This document shows, one piece after another, positions 54,268 through 64,000 of a stretch of DNA of 64,000 bases. Position 1 is the stretch's first letter; every line of letters begins with the position of its first letter. Source of the stretch: Phreatobacter cathodiphilus (lineage in GTDB: Bacteria > Pseudomonadota > Alphaproteobacteria > Rhizobiales > Phreatobacteraceae); assembly GCF_003008515.1 (NCBI RefSeq), contig NZ_CP027668.1, positions 2,596,001 through 2,660,000 on the forward strand, in the 5' to 3' direction. Both the position numbers and the translations under genes were made by a program. Below the pieces are notes generated by a model. The model did no database searches and was not told where the DNA came from. It saw only the letters and a program-made list of their open reading frames with translations.

Positions 54268-55410
54268 TCAGCTGTGTGCGGCCCGCAATTTCTCCCGGGA
54301 CACGATGAGTTTCATGATCTGCGCAGTGCCATCTCCGATCTCGAGCCCCATGACGTCCCGCATCCGCTGCTGATGGGGCAGGTCGAGGGACCAGCCGTAA
54401 TGGCCGTGGGTCAGGAGGCACTGATGAATGACGTCGACCGCCGTCTTCGGGGCGAGCCACTTGCACATGGCCGCCTCCGACGTATGAGGCTGGCTGGCGT
54501 CGCGCAGCGCCAGCGTGTGCAGGCACAATTGGCGAATGGCGGCGATGTGACCCTCGCCCTCGGCCAGAGGGAACGTGATGCCCTGGTTCTTCGCAAGTGG
54601 AGCGCCAAAGGCCTCCCGCTGCTGGACATAGGCCCAGCTCTCGTCGAGCGAGGCCTGGGCCGCGCCGACACATTGAAGACCGATGAGGGCGCGGCTGAAA
54701 TCGAAGCCCTGCATGACCTGGATGAAGCCTGATTCCTCGTCGGCGAGACGGTGCGACACGGGGATGCGCACATCGTCGAAGAAGACGGAGGAGCGACCGA
54801 TCGCCTTCGATCCGAGATCGGTGAAGCGCGAGGTCGACACGCCGGGGGTATCCATGGGCACGAGGAAGGCGCTCACGCCGCGGGCGCCGTCGGAGGGCTT
54901 GCCCGTGCGTGCGAACAGCACGATGGCGTCGGCCTGGTCGGCCATGCTGATCGACGATTTCTCACCCTTGAGGACATAATGGTCGCCATCGCGGCGCGCT
55001 GACAGTGCGAGGTTGGCCGCGTCAGAGCCGCCCCGGGGTTCGGTCAGCCCAATGCAGACGATGGACCGACCGGAGACGATTCGTGAGACCCATTCCGACG
55101 CGAGCGACGGGGACGCATGCTGAGCGATGATCGCGCCATTCAGCGAGCCGAGAATCTGGACATAGGCCACATTGATGTCGCCATAGCCGATCTCCTCGGC
55201 AATGAGGCCGCTGGTGACGCTGGGTAGACCGAGGCCTCCAAGATGCTCGGGAAGCTCCGGCGCGATCAGGCCGAGCGCGCCCATCTCCTCAATCACTTCG
55301 CGTTCCACGCAGGCGTCTGTCTCGCGCTGCTGGTAGGCCGGCAACAGCCGTTCGCGGGCGAACCGCCGCGCCACGTCCCGGATCTGGCTCTGCTCTTCAT
55401 CGAGGATCAT
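54268..55410 (-). CDS. aliB: Cyclohexanecarboxyl-CoA dehydrogenase
   Basis: The 380-residue acyl-CoA dehydrogenase has all three domains: helical N-domain, beta domain with CIGLTEPRGGSDAANL (FAD contact) and C-domain with RMRDVMGLEIGDGTAQIMKL. It introduces the 1,2 double bond in cyclohexanecarboxyl-CoA. First gene of the aliB-aliA-binding protein unit, with a BadR-type palindrome about 65 bp before its start. Confidence 0.9.
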   Translation of the reverse strand: MILDEEQSQIRDVARRFARERLLPAYQQRETDACVEREVIEEMGALGLIAPELPEHLGGLGLPSVTSGLIAEEIGYGDINVAYVQILGSLNGAIIAQHASPSLASEWVSRIVSGRSIVCIGLTEPRGGSDAANLALSARRDGDHYVLKGEKSSISMADQADAIVLFARTGKPSDGARGVSAFLVPMDTPGVSTSRFTDLGSKAIGRSSVFFDDVRIPVSHRLADEESGFIQVMQGFDFSRALIGLQCVGAAQASLDESWAYVQQREAFGAPLAKNQGITFPLAEGEGHIAAIRQLCLHTLALRDASQPHTSEAAMCKWLAPKTAVDVIHQCLLTHGHYGWSLDLPHQQRMRDVMGLEIGDGTAQIMKLIVSREKLRAAHS

Positions 55411-55473
55411 GCGAGCGGGCCTGCCGGGGGTTGGAAACAGCGCAACGGGGGGACGATACCCCGAGGCCGATAA

Positions 55474-55491
55474 ATGTCAATGCATTGCTAT
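55474..55491. promoter_or_regulatory. Probable BadR operator upstream of aliB
   Basis: ATGTCAATGCATTGCTAT matches the badH-badR palindrome at 15 of 18 positions, with the CAAT-N-CATTGCTAT part identical. Placed to block the aliB promoter. Confidence 0.7.
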
Positions 55492-55561
55492 ATTTCCAGT
55501 CGCCTTCCTATTCGGGGACGTCCTGAGGTGCCGCCCTGTCGGCAAAAGGCGTCCGTCGCAT

Positions 55562-55584
55562 CCTTCCCATAGTGGGAAGGTCAA
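55562..55584 (-). promoter_or_regulatory. Orphan CueR/MerR-type copper operator
   Basis: On the minus strand TTGACC runs into TTCCCACTATGGGAAGG: the arms CCTTCCCA/TGGGAAGG are perfect around a 3-base centre and overlap the -35 box, as in copper-responsive MerR-family promoters. The expected -10 box after a 19-bp spacer is missing (GCGACG), and the next gene in that direction is aliB, so the promoter seems cut off from its own gene. Confidence 0.55.
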
Positions 55585-55860
55585 GGCGCCGTCGCGAACA
55601 CCTCTGGCTGTGCAGCGGCCGGGTGATGGGGAGCGCGGCCGCGGTCTTGGCGCAAGGCTCCAATGCCGGGGACGATGGGGCAATCCCGAACTGTGCGCGG
55701 GGTCACTTCGGCGCATGCGGCCGACGATGCGGCGTCTGCCTTCCGATCGAGGGAGCGCGGCGCCTGGGGAACCAGCGCACCGGAAAGCACTCCCTTGAAA
55801 CGGATTCGGCTCGGCGGAAGCATGTCACCGAGCACGAAGGCGGACGGTGGCGCCGTGTCG

Positions 55861-56322
55861 TTACTGCTGGCCGTTCCTCGCCAGCCATGCCCGCATCTCG
55901 GCGATCTCGCGCTCCTGCTCGCGGATGACATCCGTCGCCCACTTGCGGACCTGCTCGTCCCTGCCGTGTTCGAGGACGACCTTGGCCATGTCGATGGCGC
56001 CCTGGTGATGGGGGATCATGCCGCGGACGAAATCGACGTCGGCATTGCCCGAGAAGCGAATGTCCATGTCGCGGTGCATGCGGTCGTTGGCCGCCCGGTA
56101 CGCCGCGACTGACGGATGCTCGCCGGTGGCGGGAGCGCTCGCCGCCCCGCCGTGCTGATGGGGGGCTGCTGGAGCGCCGGCGCCTCCCTGCGGGGCAGGC
56201 GATGCCTGGCCGTGATGGCCCTGGCCATGGTGTCCGTGGCCATGCTGCTGGGCCATCGCCATGGTTGCGGCGGCGAGCAGCAGGGAGCCGGCCAGAGCGG
56301 GCAATACAATACGCGACGTCAT
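55861..56322 (-). CDS. DUF305 exported protein
   Basis: The 153-residue protein has a signal peptide (cleavage near AMAQQ), a His-rich stretch ([12 protein letters not shown]) and a four-helix DUF305 domain with the [15 protein letters not shown] motif. DUF305 proteins often travel with copper and other metal-resistance genes and may bind metal. AAGGAA precedes the ATG. Last gene of the metal operon. Confidence 0.85.
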   Translation of the reverse strand: MTSRIVLPALAGSLLLAAATMAMAQQHGHGHHGQGHHGQASPAPQGGAGAPAAPHQHGGAASAPATGEHPSVAAYRAANDRMHRDMDIRFSGNADVDFVRGMIPHHQGAIDMAKVVLEHGRDEQVRKWATDVIREQEREIAEMRAWLARNGQQ

Positions 56323-56363
56323 GACAAGGTTCCTTCTCGTCGGATGCAGATGGTGGGGAGCGG

Positions 56364-56735
56364 TCAATAGCGTGCCTGTACGGTCGCGCCCTGCGGCGTG
56401 GTGATCTGCACCGCGCCACGGACGCCAGCGGGAACGGCGACCGGAGCCGTGCCGACGAGGCGAGATCCGCCGCCCGGCTGCATCGGGAACCGGATGGTTT
56501 GGCCGTTGACGACGAGGATCGCCGTCGCACGGTACCCGTCGGCGGCGATGGGCTTGTCGTTCATGTCGGTGAGGTGCAGCACAACCTCGGTCGTTCCCGA
56601 GGCGACGAGTTCGACATGGTAGTTCGCGCCCGCATGGATGACCTTGCCACCGTTGGGGCCGGCCTGGGGAGCATGGGCCTGCGCGCTGGTGGACAGGAGG
56701 AGAGCGGCGAGGGCGACGGCGAGCAGACGGTACAT
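56364..56735 (-). CDS. Small periplasmic protein of the metal-efflux operon
   Basis: The 123-residue protein has a signal peptide ([18 protein letters not shown]) and a beta-rich mature domain that starts [16 protein letters not shown] and continues YHVELVASG. The HA...GGxV...YHxEL pattern recurs in accessory domains of metal efflux adaptors and could bind metal. It lies between the RND pump and DUF305 genes. Confidence 0.7.
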   Translation of the reverse strand: MYRLLAVALAALLLSTSAQAHAPQAGPNGGKVIHAGANYHVELVASGTTEVVLHLTDMNDKPIAADGYRATAILVVNGQTIRFPMQPGGGSRLVGTAPVAVPAGVRGAVQITTPQGATVQARY

Positions 56736-56761
56736 GGCGATAGCTCCTTGCTGACGATGGT

Positions 56762-59700
56762 TCAGAACGATTCGGCCGTGCGGTCCTGCGGCAGTTGCTC
56801 GGCGCTCGCGAGGCGGGACTCGGCGACGAGGCGCTCGAGGGAAGCACGGCCGTAGCGCAGGAACAGGGTCGGCGTGAGAAGGGTGTCGAGCAGGGTGGCG
56901 CTGACGAGGCCGCCGAAAATCGTGACTGCGACCGGATGGAGCACTTCCTTGCCGGGGGCGGTCGGATCGATCATCAGCGGGATGAGCGCCACTCCGGCCG
57001 AGAGGGCCGTCATCAGCACAGGCGTCAGGCGCTCAAGGCTGCCGCGGACGACGAGGTCGCGCCCGAAGGGCATGTTCTCCTGGATCGCCAGGTTGATCAT
57101 GTGGCTGATCTTCAGGATGCCGTTGCGGGCGGCGATGCCGGTGAGGGTGATGAAGCCGATCATCGAGGCGACCGACAGCGGTTGGCCGGCGATCCACAGC
57201 GCCACCACCGAGCCGATGAGGGCGAGCGGCACGCTGGTCATGATGATGGCGACGAAGATCACTGACCGGTAGCGGGCGAAGAGGATGGCGAAGATCATGG
57301 CGAGGGAGACGATCGACAGGAGGCCGATGGTCCGCATCGACTCTTCCTGCGCCTGGAAGGTGCCCTCGAGGCTGGCGAAGAAGCCGGGCGGCAGGGTCGT
57401 TGCGGCCATGACCTCGCGGACCCTGGCGACGACGGCGGCCATGTCGGCGCTGCCCTCTGCATTGGCGAGAACGACCACGCGGCGACGGCCGTTCTCCCGC
57501 AGGATCTGGTTGGGGCCGTCGGTCTCGACGATATCGGCGAACTGGCGAACCGGAACCCAGCCGGCGGGCGTCTGGATCAGGAGGTCGGCGAGACCCTGGG
57601 TGGTACGCTGGACGTCGTCGAGGCGAAGCACCACGTCGAAGCGGCGATTGCCGTCGATGATGCGCGAGACGACGCGACCATTCGACAGCCGCTCGAGCTG
57701 TTCGGTCACGGCGGCCGGCTGGATGCCGTAGAGCGCGGCGCGGCGATAGTCGACGATGACCTCGAGCTGCGGCACCCGGACCTGGCGCTCGACCTGGAGG
57801 TCGACGATGCCGGGAATGGCCGCGAGCTTCTGCCGCATGTCCTCCGCGAGAGAGCGCAGAGTGTCGAGATCCTCGCCGAAGATCTTCAGCGCGATCTGTG
57901 CCCGCACGCCCGAGAGCATGTGATCCAGGCGGTGGGAGATGGGCTGGCCGATATTGGTCGCCACCGGCAGCACGGCGAGCCGGGAGCGGATGTCGGCGAT
58001 GATGGTGTCCTTCGGGCGGCCCGGCTTCAGCGCCACCTCGATCTCCGAGGAATGGACGCCCTCGGCGTGTTCGTCGAGTTCGGCCCGGCCGGTGCGCCGG
58101 CCGACGCGCTCCACCTCCGGCACATCGAGGATCAGCCGCTCGGCGATCAGCCCGACCCGGTGGCTCTCGGCCAGCGAAATTCCCGGATTGAACAGCATGT
58201 TGATGGTGAGGGTGCCCTCGTTGAAGGGCGGCAGGAACGCGCGCGGCAGCTGGGCGGCAAGCGCCCCGGCCGCCACGACGCCCGCGAGCGTGACGCTCAT
58301 CAGAAGCCGGGGGCGGCGGAAGGCCCCGTCGAGGAGGATGCGGTTGCCGGCCTTGAGCTTGCGGATCAGCCAGCTTTCGCGCTCGTCCAGCCGCCGCATG
58401 CGGGGCAGGAGATAGTAGGCCATGACCGGGGTCAGCGTGACGGCGACGACGAGGCTCGACAGGATGGAGATGATGTAGGCCTGGCCGAGCGGCGCGAAGA
58501 GACGGCCCTCGATGCCCGACAGGGCGAAGAGCGGCACGAAGACGAGGACGATGATCATCGTCGCGTAGACGATCCCCGAGCGGACCTCCTGGCTCGCCGC
58601 GACGACCACGGCGAAGGCCGAGCGGGGATTGCCCGCCTCGCGGTTCTCGCGCAGCCGCCTGAGGATGTTCTCCACGTCCACCACCGCATCATCGACCAGT
58701 TCGCCGATCGCGATGGCGAGGCCTCCCAGCGTCATCGTGTTGATCGACATCCCCATGACCTGGAAGACGATGGCGGTCATCAGGATGGAAACGGGGATCG
58801 CGGTGAGCGAGATGACCGTCGTCCTCACGTTGAGGAGGAAGACGAAGAGGATGATCGCGACCACGGCGATGGCCTCGACCAGCACCTTCATGACATTGTC
58901 GATGGAGGTCTGGATGAAGGTGGCCTGCCGGAACAGGACCTGATCGGCGCGGATGCCGCCCGGCAGTGTCGCGGCGATGTCGCGCAGCGCCTGCTCGATG
59001 GTCGCCGTAAGCCGGATCGTGTCTACGCCCGGTTGCTTCTCGATGGAGACGATGACGGCCGGCCGCCCCTGATAGCCCGCCTCGCCCCGCTTCACCCGCG
59101 CGGCATAGCCCACCTCGGCCACCTGCCCCAGCAGTACCGGCTGGCCGGCGACGCTTGCGACCACGACGCTGCGAAGGTCGTCGAGGCTGCGGCTGCGGCC
59201 GACGTTGCGGATGAGGAACTCGCGGCTGTACTGGTCGGTGAAGCCGCCGCCGGTGTTGGTGCCGAACTGCGAAAGGGCGCGCTCCACCTGCTCGAAGCTG
59301 ACGCCCGACGCCCGCATCGCGGCGGAGTTCGGCGAGACGCGGAACTGGCGGACCTCGCCGCCGATGGGGATCACCTGGGCGACGCCCGGGATGGCTAGCA
59401 GCCGCGGCCGGATGGTGAAGTCGGCGAGCTCCCTCAGGTCCATGCGGGAGACCGTCTCCGGCCCGGTCACGGCGACCAGCATGATCTGGCCCATGATGGA
59501 GTTGATCGGGCCCATCTGCGGCGCGACCCCCGTCGGCAGTTGCGGCTGGATCAGCGACAGCCGCTCGGCGATCTGCTGGCGGTTGCGGAAGATGTCGGTG
59601 CCCCAGTCGAACTCGACATAGACGATGGACAGGCCGATGCCCGAGGTGGAGCGCACCCGGGAGACACCCGGCAGGCCGTTCATCTGCGTCTCGATCGGAT

Positions 59701-59899
59701 AGGTGACGAGTTGCTCCACCTCCGGCGGCGCCAGTCCCTCCGCCTCGGTCATCATGGTCACGGTCGGGCGGTTGAGGTCAGGGAAGACGTCGACGGGCAG
59801 GCGCATCGCCGTCATCGTCCCGAAGGCGATGAGGATGGCGGCAGCCGCCAGCACGAAGAGCCGGTTCCGCAGGGACTGGGTGACGAGGGCGTTGAACAT
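56762..59899 (-). CDS. Heavy-metal RND efflux pump (CzcA/CusA family)
   Basis: The 1045-residue inner-membrane transporter has 12 membrane segments and two large periplasmic loops. The fourth segment reads [20 protein letters not shown] with the acidic residues of the proton relay and metal path. This differs from both the Cus signature and the Czc DFG-VDGAV form, so the metal cannot be named safely. It follows the adaptor gene by nine bases. No TolC-like outer-membrane gene is present in the window. Confidence 0.92.
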   Translation of the reverse strand: MFNALVTQSLRNRLFVLAAAAILIAFGTMTAMRLPVDVFPDLNRPTVTMMTEAEGLAPPEVEQLVTYPIETQMNGLPGVSRVRSTSGIGLSIVYVEFDWGTDIFRNRQQIAERLSLIQPQLPTGVAPQMGPINSIMGQIMLVAVTGPETVSRMDLRELADFTIRPRLLAIPGVAQVIPIGGEVRQFRVSPNSAAMRASGVSFEQVERALSQFGTNTGGGFTDQYSREFLIRNVGRSRSLDDLRSVVVASVAGQPVLLGQVAEVGYAARVKRGEAGYQGRPAVIVSIEKQPGVDTIRLTATIEQALRDIAATLPGGIRADQVLFRQATFIQTSIDNVMKVLVEAIAVVAIILFVFLLNVRTTVISLTAIPVSILMTAIVFQVMGMSINTMTLGGLAIAIGELVDDAVVDVENILRRLRENREAGNPRSAFAVVVAASQEVRSGIVYATMIIVLVFVPLFALSGIEGRLFAPLGQAYIISILSSLVVAVTLTPVMAYYLLPRMRRLDERESWLIRKLKAGNRILLDGAFRRPRLLMSVTLAGVVAAGALAAQLPRAFLPPFNEGTLTINMLFNPGISLAESHRVGLIAERLILDVPEVERVGRRTGRAELDEHAEGVHSSEIEVALKPGRPKDTIIADIRSRLAVLPVATNIGQPISHRLDHMLSGVRAQIALKIFGEDLDTLRSLAEDMRQKLAAIPGIVDLQVERQVRVPQLEVIVDYRRAALYGIQPAAVTEQLERLSNGRVVSRIIDGNRRFDVVLRLDDVQRTTQGLADLLIQTPAGWVPVRQFADIVETDGPNQILRENGRRRVVVLANAEGSADMAAVVARVREVMAATTLPPGFFASLEGTFQAQEESMRTIGLLSIVSLAMIFAILFARYRSVIFVAIIMTSVPLALIGSVVALWIAGQPLSVASMIGFITLTGIAARNGILKISHMINLAIQENMPFGRDLVVRGSLERLTPVLMTALSAGVALIPLMIDPTAPGKEVLHPVAVTIFGGLVSATLLDTLLTPTLFLRYGRASLERLVAESRLASAEQLPQDRTAESF

Positions 59900-59908
59900 G
59901 GCGGCGCC

Positions 59909-61594
59909 CTAGCGGATCTGGTTCAGGAGCTCGGCACCCTGCACGACGATGCGCCGGCCCGGCTCGATGCCCGAGATCGCGAGGACACGCTCGCCGTCGA
60001 GCGGCGCGACGCGGATCTCCCGCGGCACGAAGCGCTCGGCGTTGGAGTGCTCGTAGACGATGGACTGGCCATTGGCGCCGCGCACGACGGCGGTGCGGGG
60101 AAGCGCGATGCCGCGGCGTTCCTCGGTGGACCGGGCCAGGACGGTCAGCAACTGGCCGGGGCGAAGCGCGCCCGATCCGCTCTCGATGCTGAACTGGACC
60201 GGCACCGCCTGGTTGCGGTCGGCAAGGCCGCTGCCGCGATGGTGAAGCGTGAGCGTGCCGCCGTTCGCCATCCGCCCCGACGCCTCGGTGGCGAGGGCGT
60301 GCACCTCGTAGCTGAGCGCCTCCACCCACAGGGCATCGGGATCGATGATCAGGTAGATGGCTGTCCCGGGATCGGCGATCTGTCCGGCAATGGCCTGGAC
60401 CGACGCGACGACGCCGCTCACCGGTGCCGCGAGCTTCTCCGGCTCGCGCGGGGCGCGGTCGAGATTGGCGCGGCGCAGGCGCAGACCCGCCAGTTCCAGC
60501 TCCGCATCCTCGATCTGGGCGCGGGCGACCACCGACTGGATCTGCCGCAGCCGCTCGAGGCGACGTTCGACCAGTGTGATCTGCTGGTCCAGCTCGCGCG
60601 CCTGCTGCTGCTGGGTGGTGGCGTCGGCGGAATTGATCGCCGGCTGGACGAGGGCGAGGACGTCGCCAGCGGCAACACGCGCCCCGAGCCGCGGGAAACC
60701 GCCGGGGGGCGGGATGAGCCGGCCTGCGACGGAGGCCTGCACATAGCCGGCACGGTTTGGGTCGGGAATGACGCGGCCGGGCATCTGGACGCTGCGCGGA
60801 TAGGTGCGCTCCTCGGTGAAGAGCGTGCGGATGGCCAGAATTCGTTGGGTCGGTTTCGGCACGAAGAGCGCTCCGTCCGGGAATCGCTGGGCGATGTCGC
60901 GGGGCGCCGCGGCCGCCGCCGATCCAGGTGGCGCGGCCGTCGGAGAGGCGGCGTGACTGTCGTGCGGGGCGGCCAACGCCGCGACCAGGGCGACCACGGC
61001 GACGCGCGAGCGGCGGCGCACGAGCAGGGCGGCGAGGAAGCCGGCCGCGAAGGCCGCCACCAGAGCGCCGTAGATCGTCATTCCGCCGTCCGCCAGCCGG
61101 TTGCGCAGGTCTGCCGCCAGGGCGCTGTCGATGAGGCCCCCCCAGCGCCGGTCCGCCGCCGGCGTCTCGGCGGGCGGCGCGGGGATGGTCAGCGAGGCGG
61201 TAAGGACGTCCACCAGTCCCCTCGCCTGCACGGTGATGGCGAGGGCGTAGTCGCCGGGGCGGGCGAGCCAGGGCGCGGGCAGCCCATAGCCGCCGGCTCC
61301 GTCCGGCTCTGCCTTGACGGTGCCGTCCGGTCCGTCGACCTCGATTGCGGCGTCGGCCACCGGCTCGTTTCCGCGGAAGGTGTCGAGATAGATCTGCAAC
61401 CGGCCGTCGCGGGCGACGAGGACCATCTCGAAGTCCTCTGACGAGGCGTCGGCGCGTGGCGCAATGGTGGCGGAAACGGGCGGCGGCGGCGCACCGTGAT
61501 CGTGGCCCTCATGCGCACGGGCCGGCAGGGCGTCGCCGCCGATGGCGAGGGTCAGCAGAAGAAGCCAGAGGCCAGGTGATGCGTGGAGTCTCAT
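59909..61594 (-). CDS. Membrane-fusion (adaptor) protein with extra N-terminal domain
   Basis: The 561-residue protein has a signal peptide and His-rich HEGHDHG, then a periplasmic beta domain (about 55-150) and a membrane segment (about 180-215). From about 240 on it is a standard adaptor: SVQMPGRVIPDPNRAGYVQA, a coiled hairpin around ARELDQQITLVERRLERLRQ, a lipoyl half APVSGVVASVQAIAG, and a beta-barrel. Usual CusB/CzcB proteins are 400-520 residues and lack the internal membrane segment. Confidence 0.88.
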   Translation of the reverse strand: MRLHASPGLWLLLLTLAIGGDALPARAHEGHDHGAPPPPVSATIAPRADASSEDFEMVLVARDGRLQIYLDTFRGNEPVADAAIEVDGPDGTVKAEPDGAGGYGLPAPWLARPGDYALAITVQARGLVDVLTASLTIPAPPAETPAADRRWGGLIDSALAADLRNRLADGGMTIYGALVAAFAAGFLAALLVRRRSRVAVVALVAALAAPHDSHAASPTAAPPGSAAAAAPRDIAQRFPDGALFVPKPTQRILAIRTLFTEERTYPRSVQMPGRVIPDPNRAGYVQASVAGRLIPPPGGFPRLGARVAAGDVLALVQPAINSADATTQQQQARELDQQITLVERRLERLRQIQSVVARAQIEDAELELAGLRLRRANLDRAPREPEKLAAPVSGVVASVQAIAGQIADPGTAIYLIIDPDALWVEALSYEVHALATEASGRMANGGTLTLHHRGSGLADRNQAVPVQFSIESGSGALRPGQLLTVLARSTEERRGIALPRTAVVRGANGQSIVYEHSNAERFVPREIRVAPLDGERVLAISGIEPGRRIVVQGAELLNQIR

Positions 61595-61651
61595 GACTCC
61601 CGACTAGCGGCGCGGCCGTCACCTCGCATTGCGCGACCGTTACAGTTTGTA

Positions 61652-63028
61652 TCAGGGCACCGGGCCGCCCTCGGGAAGAGAGACGGTGACCGCGAGGCCA
61701 CCCGCGGGGCGTTGTCCGAGGGCAATCGTGCCGCCATGTCCCTCGATGATCGCCTTGGCGATCGGCAGGCCCAGGCCGAATCCGCCGGTCGACTGGTTGC
61801 GCGAGGGTTCGAGCCGCACGAAGGGCGACATGGCCCTGTCCACGTCGGCCAGCGCGATGCCGGGGCCGTCGTCGTTGATCGTCACCACGAAGCGGTCTGC
61901 CTCCCGCTCCACCGTCACGTCGACCTCTCCGGCATATTTGACGGCGTTCTCGACGAGATTGCCGAAGGCGCGCTTCAGCGCCAGGTGCCGGCCGGCGATC
62001 ACCGCCGACGACAGCCCGCCGAGGCCGATATGGCGGCCGCGATCCGTCATGTCGTCGGTGATCGTCTGCAGGATCGCCACGAGATCGACGCTGCGGACCT
62101 CCTCGTCCGCCCGCTCGCCGCGCAGGAAGGCCAGCGTCTGGTCGATCATCCGCTCCATGTCATCGAGGTCGGCCGCGATCGCCTTCCGGGCGCCGGGATC
62201 GTCCAGGTCCTCGATGCGGAAGCGCAGCCGGGTGATCGGCGTCTTGAGGTCGTGCGACACGGCGGCCAGGGCCTGGGTGCGGTCCTCGATCAGGGAGGCG
62301 ATGCGTCGCTGCATGTCGTTGAAGGCGGCGGCGAGGTCGCGCACCTCCCGCGGGCCGGTCTCCGGCAGGGGTGTGACGGAGCGGTTGCGGTAGAAGCCTT
62401 TCGCGGCTTCCGCAAAAAGCGACAGAGGCCGCGTCAGCCACCCGACGAGCAGGACCGAGACGAGGAGGGCGCCGAGCGCCATGAGCGACGTCGAGAGGAG
62501 GGTGCCATGGGAGCCCGAGGCATGCACCGGCGGCGCCACCAGACCGACATTGACCCAGCTCTGGTCGGGCAACCGTATGGAGATCATCGCCAGATGGGGA
62601 TCGTCGGCGCCGCGGCGGTTCGCGCCGATGACGAGCCCGTCCTCCGCAAGTTCGGGCAGGATCTCGCGGAGCCGCCGGCCGAGGCTGTCCCATCGGGCTG
62701 CGTCGGCGCCGCCAGCCACCGCATGCTCCGTCCGGCTCCAGTGCGCATCCACGGACCCGCCGGAGAGGTCGTGGGCGACTGCCTCGCGTTCCCCCGGCGG
62801 CACCCGCATGACGGCCCGCTTGATGGCGAGCAGGCGGTCGGCCAGCCGCGCATCGCTGGACAGCGCCGCCTCGCGGTCGAGGCTGATCTGGTAGGTCCAG
62901 AGGCTGACGAGATGCACAATGCCGATGCCGAGCAGGACGACCAGCACGGTTCGCGCCGTCAGGCTGTCGAAGCGCGCCATCACGTTGGCGAGCCGAGACG
63001 GCGGCCCGGGCTCAGAAGCGCGAGACAT
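61652..63028 (-). CDS. Sensor histidine kinase of the metal operon
   Basis: The 458-residue kinase has two membrane segments around a periplasmic region of about 140 residues, HAMP, the phosphoacceptor His in ALAAVSHDLKTPITRLR, N-box NLVENAVKYAG and G boxes DDGPGI and GGFGLGLPIAKAI. It overlaps the regulator gene by 17 bases from the ATG at 63028; ATG 62980 is an alternative. It probably senses the metal in the periplasm. Confidence 0.9.
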   Translation of the reverse strand: MSRASEPGPPSRLANVMARFDSLTARTVLVVLLGIGIVHLVSLWTYQISLDREAALSSDARLADRLLAIKRAVMRVPPGEREAVAHDLSGGSVDAHWSRTEHAVAGGADAARWDSLGRRLREILPELAEDGLVIGANRRGADDPHLAMISIRLPDQSWVNVGLVAPPVHASGSHGTLLSTSLMALGALLVSVLLVGWLTRPLSLFAEAAKGFYRNRSVTPLPETGPREVRDLAAAFNDMQRRIASLIEDRTQALAAVSHDLKTPITRLRFRIEDLDDPGARKAIAADLDDMERMIDQTLAFLRGERADEEVRSVDLVAILQTITDDMTDRGRHIGLGGLSSAVIAGRHLALKRAFGNLVENAVKYAGEVDVTVEREADRFVVTINDDGPGIALADVDRAMSPFVRLEPSRNQSTGGFGLGLPIAKAIIEGHGGTIALGQRPAGGLAVTVSLPEGGPVP

Positions 63029-63806
63029 CGGCAGTGAACATGTAGCCGGCGCCGCGCACGGTCTTGATGAGATCCGCCGGTCCGCCGATCTTGCGACGAA
63101 GCCGGCTGACCTGCACGTCGATGGTGCGGTCGAAGGCCTCGGCGGTGCGGTTGCGGGCGGCGTCGAGAAGGAAGTCCCGCGACAGCACCCGCTGCGGGGC
63201 CTCCAGGAAGGCCAACAACAGGTCATATTCGCCGGTCGACAGATCGACGACCACGCCCGCCGGATTGGTCAGTTCGCGCTTCAGCGTGTCGAGCCTCCAG
63301 CCGTCGAAGGCAAAGCCGCGACCGGTCCGATCCGCGGATGGGCTGGCGCTGCGTGACCGGCGAAGGACCGCATTGATGCGCGCCAGGAGTTCCCGGGGAT
63401 TGAACGGCTTCGGCAGGTAGTCGTCGGCGCCGACCTCCAGCCCGATGATGCGGTCGATGTCGTCGCCCTTGGCCGTCAGCATCACCACCGGGATCGAGGA
63501 GGTGCGGCGCAGGTTGCGGCAGAGGTCGAGGCCGCCGGTCCCGGGAAGCATCAGGTCGAGGACGATGAGGTCGATCGAGGTGCGGCCAAGCATCTCCGTC
63601 ATCTCGACGCCGTTGCGCGCCGTGTGAACGCGAAAACCGTTGCTCCGAAGGAATTTCGCCACGAGCGACAGGATCTCCCCGTCGTCATCCACGACGAGGA
63701 GCGACGCAAAGTCGGCGTCCGGTCTGGCGGGTGTTTCCAAGAACGGCAAGTCCTTCGATCGGGTCTTTAGGTCTAACCTGACCCATGTATCGGGTCGTCG
63801 CGGCAT
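63012..63806 (-). CDS. OmpR-family response regulator of the metal operon
   Basis: The receiver (VVDDDGE; phosphoacceptor Asp in IVLDLMLPGTGG; Lys in LPKPFNPRE) is joined to a winged-helix output domain (VVVDLSTGEYDLLLAFLEAP, FDRTIDVQVSRLRRKIGG, IKTVRGAGYMF). First gene of the operon through 55861. The start is unsure: ATG 63806 is used, but a TTG at 63863 sits close to a perfect AGGAGGTGA (63864-63872), and a TTG nearer to the receiver is also possible. Confidence 0.9.
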   Translation of the reverse strand: MPRRPDTWVRLDLKTRSKDLPFLETPARPDADFASLLVVDDDGEILSLVAKFLRSNGFRVHTARNGVEMTEMLGRTSIDLIVLDLMLPGTGGLDLCRNLRRTSSIPVVMLTAKGDDIDRIIGLEVGADDYLPKPFNPRELLARINAVLRRSRSASPSADRTGRGFAFDGWRLDTLKRELTNPAGVVVDLSTGEYDLLLAFLEAPQRVLSRDFLLDAARNRTAEAFDRTIDVQVSRLRRKIGGPADLIKTVRGAGYMFTADVSRF

Positions 63807-64000
63807 TGTAACGGACGATTGCAGGTCAGGTCCCCTCACCGGTGCAACCGCGCCAAGAACCAATCACCTCCTGAAGGACGTTGGATGCCCGCTCCGCGGG
63901 CGGCGCTCAATGTCCGCTCTTGAGGCGTGACGCTGCTTCAGTCCACCGTTCTCTGACGAGGGATGGATGGCGTCAGTGCGAACTCGCAAACGAGACCGGG

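Larger units (their letters stand above)
55411..55860. other. Intergenic border between the catabolic block and the metal operon
   Basis: 450 bases without a recognisable gene. It contains the aliB promoter side with its palindrome (55474-55491) and an orphan CueR-type operator (55562-55584). The remaining 275 bases before the DUF305 gene end have short open frames in several frames but no motif; probably non-coding or decayed. Confidence 0.5.

Noticed and set aside
55409..55931. Several short overlapping open frames at the border of the catabolic block
   Set aside because: None has a motif, a ribosome site or an extension beyond chance for this base composition.
63861..63872. ATCACCTCCT-like string resembling the 3' end of 16S rRNA
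   Set aside because: No flanking rRNA sequence; on the other strand it is simply a perfect ribosome-binding sequence near the response regulator.

Overview
The window is about 64 kb of GC-rich DNA (roughly two thirds G+C by eye). It looks like a chromosomal segment from an alphaproteobacterium, most probably Hyphomicrobiales (Rhizobiales), genus not determined. Reasons: a CpdR cell-cycle response regulator, a ROSE-type RNA thermometer in front of a small heat-shock gene, a short chlorite dismutase that matches my memory of the Nitrobacter type, and a cyclohexanecarboxylate gene set matching the bad/ali genes of Rhodopseudomonas and Bradyrhizobium. No sequence search could be run; family calls rest on motifs read in the translations.

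Layout. 1-9.8 kb: a truncated enolase-superfamily gene at the left edge, an MHYT-PAS-GGDEF-EAL c-di-GMP protein, an overlapping FAD-oxidoreductase/GNAT pair, a repeat-built exported protein, an AraC regulator and a patatin-like lipoprotein. 9.8-12.1 kb: a Cache-domain membrane protein overlapping a prokaryotic pentameric ligand-gated ion channel gene. 12.1-21.8 kb: gyrB, a diguanylate cyclase, a host-attachment family protein, two MltB-like lytic transglycosylases on either side of a chlorite dismutase, and a DUF459 SGNH-like protein. 22.1-28.3 kb: gltBD, followed by a repeat-rich spacer. 28.8-40.3 kb: threonine aldolase, small exported proteins, Hsp20 with ROSE element, lipase-like hydrolase, histidinol-phosphatase, MFS transporter, a probable anti-Shine-Dalgarno sRNA, N-formylglutamate amidohydrolase, aldo/keto reductase with divergent LysR gene, cpdR and tRNA-Val(GAC).

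40.5-55.5 kb is a catabolic block for alicyclic acids. One half (40.5-48.8 kb) imports and degrades dehydroquinate/shikimate to protocatechuate: TRAP transporter, AroQ, a probably NAD-linked AroE, QuiC and two tandem GntR regulators. The other half (49.1-55.5 kb) is a cyclohexanecarboxylate pathway: AliA ligase, AliB dehydrogenase, BadH, BadI, the MarR repressor BadR and an orphan binding protein. Two near-identical palindromes mark its promoters. The hydratase BadK is not in the window.

55.6-63.8 kb, all on the minus strand, reads as one metal-resistance operon: response regulator, sensor kinase, membrane-fusion protein, heavy-metal RND pump, small exported protein, DUF305 protein. A CueR-type copper operator with no copper gene behind it lies at the border with the catabolic block and suggests a rearrangement there. 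The most unusual items are the Cache/ligand-gated-channel pair, the linked shikimate and cyclohexanecarboxylate modules with their candidate operators, the sRNA, the ROSE element and the orphan copper operator.
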